A stretch of DNA of 64,000 nucleotides, taken from Coriolopsis trogii. Taxonomy: Eukaryota > Basidiomycota > Agaricomycetes > Polyporales > Polyporaceae. The notes beneath the pieces were generated by a model. The model was not told the DNA's origin, did no database searches, and saw nothing but the letters and a program-made list of their open reading frames with translations. A program made the position numbers and the translations under genes. Positions 58,356 to 64,000 of the stretch are shown one piece after another. Where the stretch lies: NCBI GenBank assembly GCA_020543525.1, contig JAHYIO010000039.1, positions 1,116,001 through 1,180,000 on the forward strand, read 5' to 3'. Each line of letters starts with the position of its first letter. The first letter of the stretch is position 1.

Positions 58356-58426
58356 GCATTAATGGGGTAGTGGTAACCTGGGTCGTTGCCATCGACCCGC
58401 CGGGGGTTCGATTCCCCCTTAATGCA
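58356..58426 (+). tRNA. tRNA-Gly (anticodon GCC)
   Basis: The acceptor stem GCATTAA/TTAATGC is perfect. The anticodon stem GGTCG/CGACC encloses loop TTGCCAT with anticodon GCC at 58388-58390. The T-arm is GGGGG-TTCGATT-CCCCC. The length of 71 bases without intron is normal for tRNA-Gly. Confidence 0.96.
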
Positions 58427-58767
58427 ATCAGTTGCGTGTCTATTGTTTTGCCCTGGTCAGATGACCACAGAAACAAACACTCATTTTGCTACTAGTCGGC
58501 TCAAGCTCACCATGACAGCACTAGCCTGGGGCGCCTTTGCTTTGCTCTGTCAAAGGGACAATGAGGGGGGAAGCAGAAAGCCATGCCACGGGTCGCATGA
58601 AGGAACGGAGTACAGCGGTTAGCCCAGGCGGCCACAGATACTAGCATGGAGTGGATCTCTGTGTTGTATCGATTCAACAATGCAGAAGCTGACAAGCAAC
58701 ATAGTTGTTACTACCCGTATTCTACATGAGACTATTCTGCAACAAGAGCGGTTCCAGTTCTTTAGCT

Positions 58768-60740
58768 TCATTGAGAGAAGTTCTTGATACCCGCGAAGTT
58801 GGTTATTGGTCCAACGGAGCCACCGGTCACCTCGAGGGCAGACCAGTCCCATGTACCCGTGCACGAGCCAGAGCCGCAATTCACAGCAACGCGCATCGCA
58901 TCGCTGTTCACGCTGAGGCTGTTGGTCTTGCCGACAAAGTTCACGTCCTATACCGCAAGGTGCCTGTTCACAACCACCCGTTTGGACAAATGGGATGTGC
59001 ACTCACCGAAAGTAAGACGCCGTTGCCCGGCGTACCAAGCGTATCCGGGTAGCTCTGGAGAAGTGACGTGGGATTAGCGGGCGTACAGAGTGCCTGCACA
59101 AAGGGTCCGCACCTGGTCGATGAGCACTCCGAACTGGCGCAGGCCCGTGCCCGTGTTTCCGGAGTAGGTGATGTTCGTCACCGTAGAGTCGGAGGCGTCG
59201 GACTTCGTCTTGATGCGGAGTGCCTGATCGCTGAGTTAAAGGAATCGAACGTCAGCTACCGGCTGCGCGCTCGTGGCTGGACATACTTGTTCTGGATGAT
59301 GTTGTCCTGAATGACGATGCCTGACACGGTCACATCAGAGCTGATCGAGCCCTGTGCGCATCCGTTCGAAAATGTCAACGGGAGAGAGAATTGGCCGAGC
59401 AGGAGGGACGCACGACTGAAATACCGTGGCCACCGATGCAGGTGTTGCGCTGGAACACGATGTTGCTGCCCTTGTTGATCGCAAGACAGTCGTCCTGGTT
59501 GTGGATGGTGCTGCGGTACAACCATTCAGTTCTAGAATCAGAAACAAAACAAGTACGTGACGAGATATTCGTGCGCACCTGTCCTGAATCGTCAGATCGG
59601 TCGTGCTACAGTCAAAACCGTCCGTGTTGTGACCAGCTGCCTTCCCGTTACTCTTCGAGTTGGGCGCATCACCCGCGGCTGTACATAGGGCCTCATCTCA
59701 GTCCAAGTGAGAACGTTACTAAGAAGTACGTACAATTATCGATAATCAAGTCTGAGATGACGAGCGGGGCCGGGTTCGAGACGCTGTACACGCGCGCAGG
59801 AGAGTTCAGGACCTTGACGTTCTATTGCGAGCGGTGCGGTCAGGACCCGAAAGCATTCCAAGACAGAGAATTCGAAGACGGGCACCACGTACGGTGAAGG
59901 TTCCAGATATTTTGATCCTGTGCAAACGCAAGAATAGGTCAACTTTGTTCGAAGGCGCCTCTCCGCACGAAGAGGCTACTTGACAACGAAGGGACCGTGC
60001 TGTTGGACTTACTTCATCATCGGCGCGGGCTTGGTCACGCCTCCGTTGCCTCCGAGGCCGTCCTGTTTTGTATGAGAATGATGAGTATACATTCATACGT
60101 CGCCAAAGATTAATACCAGACATACCCAGTAGGAGGGGCCATTACCGTCGAAGGTGTGTCCATTTCCGTTGACTGGTAGAGGTCAGAATAGCTCTGTGAG
60201 AACTCTGCACCGGCTATGACGATCCCTACAAGACCCACTCACATGTGATCGATTTCCCACTGCAGCCGCACAGCAAACGTATCAGCACGGAGCTCGAACC
60301 AGGAATTGCATCCATGACGCAGAAGGTCGCCGCTGCCTACCTCACTTGGAAAAGTGGTCCTTCCCAGTTCTTCACCGCAAAGGTTACGTCGCCCACTATC
60401 CGATCCAAGAATAGTCAGTGATGGCACGATGCAAATGATAGCACTATGCCACTCGTGTATCGGCCACGGTGAGAAGACGAGGGCCATACTCCTAGGGTTA
60501 AGGCAGGGACAAGGAGGTCAACTCACGCATATTGACAGTGGCACCCGTGACGAGCTTGAGGTCCAATGTCTCGCCAGCAGGGACGGTGAACGAGTTGATG
60601 TTCACGGTCAGACACTTGACCGCATCGCTCACGTCGTCGAGGGACGAGATCGAGCCGGTGCAGTCGCTGCTCGCAGATGGCGCGGCAGCGACTACGCGGA
60701 TAACAGCGAATAGAGCAACAAAGCGGAGGAAGGTCGCCAT
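58768..60740 (-). CDS. endopolygalacturonase (GH28)
   Basis: Thirteen exons: 60740-60527, 60395-60341, 60259-60243, 60172-60126, 60062-60013, 59917-59893, 59821-59734, 59678-59579, 59510-59417, 59351-59287, 59230-59113, 59054-59007, 58947-58768, giving 366 residues. A signal peptide ends after about residue 19. The four GH28 hallmark blocks are present: NTDGFD, QDDCLAI (the DD pair), GGHGIS and RIKTKSD, supplying the catalytic Asp residues and the His. '[17 protein letters not shown]' marks the N-terminal part of the beta-helix. The enzyme hydrolyses alpha-1,4 galacturonan in pectin outside the cell. Exon 3 has only 17 bases, and the first intron is 131 bp. All junctions are GT-AG and in phase. 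It stands 2 kb from the alginate-lyase-like gene, also aimed at uronic-acid polymers. Confidence 0.95.
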
Positions 60741-63027
60741 CGCGCTGTGGTGTTGGGTGAGAGCGAGTTCGTTAGGTGGAGTGGAGCTGAAGCAGACAAT
60801 TCTGGCTCAGGCTTTGCTCGTCTTATAACCTCGGAGACCGGGAGAATCTACGGGAAGGTGGACTGAGCGAGGCGAGACGGAGAGTGTCATGGGATGCTCC
60901 AATGTCCAACAGATGCGCAACCGTCTTAGCGTACGGCATATGCACATGCAAGAGGGTGGGAGAACGAAGTGGAGAGAGCAAAGGGGAATTCTTGCATGGA
61001 CGCGTGCGTTCTGGATATAGCAGCGGGGTGAACAGCGATGCCCCGAGTGGTTCGGACAGAGGAGCCAATGACCTGGTTTCGTGAAGATTCTGCCTAAGCC
61101 TGGCTGCGTGACGGATTGATGCCTGGAAAATTTAAGCTCAGCGGGATCCACAAATGGCCTCCATAGGTGCGCAAACCCCCTGACATGTAGACCAATAGAA
61201 GACTTGCCTTAGGTCGCGTTCTCGAGACTCCAGTACGATGGCAGTAAGGTAAGGCCTATGTTGTTTTGCGACCGAAGACAGGTTCTCCTAAACGACAACG
61301 CACTTCAGCGAGCAAACGGCGACCATCCTCTGGGAAAGTAGTAATTTCGGCTGATGATCATGCGCAGCCTGCCGGACGGTTCAAATGAACGAGTTCTCAT
61401 GCTCGCTTGGTGCAGATCGTTCTCACCTGAGCATTCCCTCTTGCCACCGACCGCTCCTCGGGAAACCGTCGCATGCCGCAGTCCACTGCGAGGGGCCGGC
61501 CACAGATCACGGAGACGGTTCTTGGGAGTCCGCTTGCTGTCGGACAAGTGGTTCAGCATTCTGACGTTGTGCGTATCCAAACGTGCCATCCAAAACAAAT
61601 CCACTCTCACCTTGACGGCTAGCTGTGCGGTACCGATGTTCCTCCATCCGCTCCCGCCCAATTCAACATCCTGCTTGTCAACTCAACACCTGCCTTTCTC
61701 AGAGCGCACCTTCTCTCTCGATTCTCTGCGGACAATGAACGGCCCAGCTATTCATTTCGCGTGTTGAGTTTGACCCAAAACAGCCCAACTCGCGGGCCGC
61801 CCTCGCGGGCCGTCCAGCGCACCGCAGACTGACTACCGACGAGGTCAGGGTAGGTTTGGCAGCAACGAACGCCTTTGACTTTGACTGGCAGCAGCAACGG
61901 TGCACATGGGCTGCCTCGTGGAATCTCGTGGAATCTACGTTGGCAGGGACGACCCCGCAGCAACGGACCCGAGCAGATCTGCACCCGCACGTCTTCGAGT
62001 CTTCGACACACTGGAACCGAACATTGTGAACGTCCTCACGATGTATTGCCTGCTCCACAACCTGTGCGCATGCGTCGCGGCCAACGTGTACCCGGTGAGC
62101 AGCGGGCCGCAGGGGAAAAATAGACAAGGCTACGCACCAAACATAGATCCACCAATCCACACGACGCCATGGTCAGCAGGCAGTGTCGCGTGCCGTAAAC
62201 CTGCGAACGACGTCCGCCCGCACATGCCCGCACGCGAGTTCCCGGAGCCTTGCGATACAGTAGTAGAGCACGTTTCGGACTCGCGCGAGCGCGCATGATA
62301 GTAACACTGCTGCTTCTCCAAGTCTATTGGTGGTATCATGATGAAACTGGGTAGGGATACACAGGTGAATAGCGTGCGATCGTACGAAGTGCACATCCCA
62401 CAAGCGGGCGAACAGAGGAAAGGGAGGTGGCGAGGCCTGAGGCTTGAGGAAGGGAAGGTGTAGGCACAGTACGAGCCAGCCAAACTATACAGTAGAAACT
62501 AGGCGGGATATAGGAACACAACAGTGGACGCAGGTACCTAGGACAGGCGCGAAGGAGGGAGAAGAGGGATCCCATAGTGCGATGTAATAGACTAAAGGCA
62601 GAAGGACAGAAACGATCGGAGGTTCCGCTTCCGGGGGACGAGCAAAGAAAAGGCAAGGGGGACGTCGTCCGTGTATGTTTTGTTCGCCGAAGAACGAGAG
62701 AGAGACGGAGACGGAGAGTTCCAGCATCGAGCAATGTCCCAGGGGCGAGAAATATATGCACGAAAGATGAACGAACAAATGTGGGGGGGACGACTCGGAC
62801 TCGGTAGATCGTCGACTCATGAGATGGAAGACAAGGGAGCGATGGATAGGCATGGGGTCGGGAAATTGGGGGGAGGGGGTGGGGGTGGGTGGGGGGACGC
62901 ATAGTAGTGTGGTGGAGAAACGCGAGACGGAGAGACGGGAGGGAGAAGACAGCGAGAAGGAAGGACATAAGGATAAATTATAATATCCAAGCACAATGCG
63001 GGCAGGGCTGGTGGTGCCATCCACGAC
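60741..63027. other. intergenic region, no supported gene
   Basis: About 2.3 kb. The left end should contain the GH28 promoter. Plus-strand 61900-62298 reads 132 codons ('DTLEPNIVNVLTMYCLLHNL') with a faint likeness to transposase C-termini, too weak to call. From about 62480 to 63027 the plus strand is purine-rich with G-runs near 62868-62896, probably the 3' untranslated region of the next minus-strand gene. Confidence 0.5.
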
Positions 63028-64000
63028 TCACACCCCATAAAACTTGAAGTCCTGCCACATCTCCCCGTTCGGGCCCGCACCCGGATCAGGGCTCTGCTGG
63101 GGCCACCCCAGCATGCCCATCGGCGGCGGCTGTTGTTGTTGCTGTTGCTGCTGCTGAGGTTGCTGCTGTGCCTGCTGGTGCCCATGCTGGCCGTGCTGAG
63201 ACTGCGAAGGATGAGGATGCGGCTGTCCATGTCCAGGATGTTGCGGATGCCGCTGCCCATGCTGAGCCTGGACCTGAGCCTGGTACTGCGCGTGGTGCGA
63301 CGCATGTTGCGACTGCGGATGGACCTGCGTGTACGAGATCGCGTTCGGCGGGCCGTTCACACCCGTCGTGTGCGCCGCGTCCACCATGCCCACGCCCACA
63401 CCCACGCCCACGCCCATCGTCTCGTACCCACCCGTCGGCGGCGCATACGGCAAGTAGCTCGTGTACACCTGTCCAGGCGGAGGGTACGCCGTCACCGGGC
63501 TCGCATACTGGCTCGATCCCTGCGTCTGCTGCTGGTGTCCGTGCGGATGCTCGTACATCGTCGTCGCCGCCGAAGGCGGAGAGTCGTAGCTGAACCTCCG
63601 GTCATCGCTCACGCTCAGCCCGTCGTCCGGACTGCTGTACTGCATCGCATAGTCCTCTTGCTGCTGCTGCTGATGCGCCTGCTGGGGCTGTTGGGGCGCT
63701 TGCACCGACGGCGGCTGTGGCGGCGGCTGCATACACTCCTGTCCAGCCCGCGGAGTCCCATACGCCTCGTACGGCGTCGCCACGGACGGAGACTCGGGTA
63801 TCGACACCACCGACGCGCGCGAAGACGACGGCAGACCGCTCGGAGGCGTAGTCGTCAGCGGCGACGGCGTCGGCGCTGGCAGCGGCGCGGCTTTCGGAGG
63901 CGGCGGCGCAGTCGGCGCAGGAGTCGCCCCCGCCGCCGTCGACACCGACGCAGTCCGCTGCCTCCTCGGCGTCGGCTGGCCCGTCATCGGACGCACCCTG
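63028..64000 (-). CDS. Gln/Pro-rich low-complexity protein, C-terminal part (partial)
   Basis: An open frame of 324 codons runs from the right edge to a TGA at 63030-63028, with no intron in the visible part. The sequence is rich in Pro, Gln, Ser and His, with Gln runs near 63130-63170 and 63650-63670, a short GVGVGVGVG run near 63400 and a compact end 'GEMWQDFKFYGV'. Such composition is common in the C-terminal regions of fungal transcription factors and co-activators, whose DNA-binding domain would lie beyond the window. No catalytic or DNA-binding motif is visible here, so the function is open. The plus-strand frame at 63168-63593 is a shadow. Confidence 0.75.
   Translation of the reverse strand, partial: RVRPMTGQPTPRRQRTASVSTAAGATPAPTAPPPPKAAPLPAPTPSPLTTTPPSGLPSSSRASVVSIPESPSVATPYEAYGTPRAGQECMQPPPQPPSVQAPQQPQQAHQQQQQEDYAMQYSSPDDGLSVSDDRRFSYDSPPSAATTMYEHPHGHQQQTQGSSQYASPVTAYPPPGQVYTSYLPYAPPTGGYETMGVGVGVGVGMVDAAHTTGVNGPPNAISYTQVHPQSQHASHHAQYQAQVQAQHGQRHPQHPGHGQPHPHPSQSQHGQHGHQQAQQQPQQQQQQQQQPPPMGMLGWPQQSPDPGAGPNGEMWQDFKFYGV

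Noticed and set aside
61900..62298. 132-codon plus-strand frame with a transposase-like phrase
   Set aside because: Resemblance to transposase C-termini is limited to a few residues; no TIR, no TSD and no catalytic residues found around it.
63168..63593. 141-codon plus-strand frame
   Set aside because: Shadow of the Gln/Pro-rich minus-strand gene.
1..64000. CRISPR arrays, operons or prokaryotic defence genes
   Set aside because: No regularly spaced repeats and no bacterial gene organisation; introns and gene content are fungal throughout.

Overview
The window is a piece of a filamentous basidiomycete genome, most likely a wood-decay Agaricomycete (polypore-like); the rank below phylum is inference. 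Genes are densely packed on both strands and split by many short introns, nearly all 41-106 bp with GT-AG ends, and there are no operons. The gene set fits such a fungus: a PDR-type ABC pump, a cytochrome P450, a pectinase, a polysaccharide-lyase-like enzyme, a large LysM protein, many F-box genes and a Ty1/copia element. I built the spliced gene models by hand by matching intron ends, reading frame and family motifs; unless an entry says otherwise, the exon lengths sum to a whole number of codons.

Layout. 1-3063: 5' half of a copia retrotransposon (minus strand) with a candidate LTR, next to a truncated zinc-finger gene (3341-4215). 4216-6330: mostly empty, with one possible small membrane protein. 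6518-8689: intronless DUF2828/vWA protein. 10040-15361: full PDR ABC transporter. 15740-18148: two tail-to-tail F-box genes, one truncated. 18692-20097: RNase H1, divergent from TRS65 (20462-23812). 24557-26550: CSN1 of the COP9 signalosome, divergent from a DHHC palmitoyltransferase (26889-28324). 28488-31705: an F-box pseudogene and an F-box gene. 32511-34591: cytochrome P450. 35235-36001: cyclophilin with a non-autonomous DNA transposon 17 bp upstream of its ATG. 36888-36969: tRNA-Ala with an intron. 37301-38808: four-helix membrane protein. 40051-44440: 27-exon LysM protein. 44611-45853: SYF2. 46111-48728: protein kinase. 49137-50408: GPI-anchored Ser/Thr-rich wall protein. 51114-55417: tandem F-box pair. 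55997-57744: alginate-lyase-like enzyme. 58356-58426: tRNA-Gly. 58768-60740: endopolygalacturonase. 63028-64000: C-terminal part of a Gln/Pro-rich protein.

How the genes relate. Housekeeping genes (RNH1, TRS65, CSN1, SYF2, tRNAs) are interleaved with accessory genes for small-molecule export and oxidation (PDR pump, P450), for plant or fungal wall polysaccharides (GH28, alginate-lyase-like, LysM, GPI protein) and for substrate selection in ubiquitination (F-box genes, with CSN1 as a general cullin regulator). Nothing indicates a biosynthetic cluster or a defence island. The most striking structures are the MITE at the cyclophilin start codon, the exon-for-exon duplication of LysM pairs with repeated 14-nt microexons, and two apparent GC-AG introns, one of which is in frame and stop-free.
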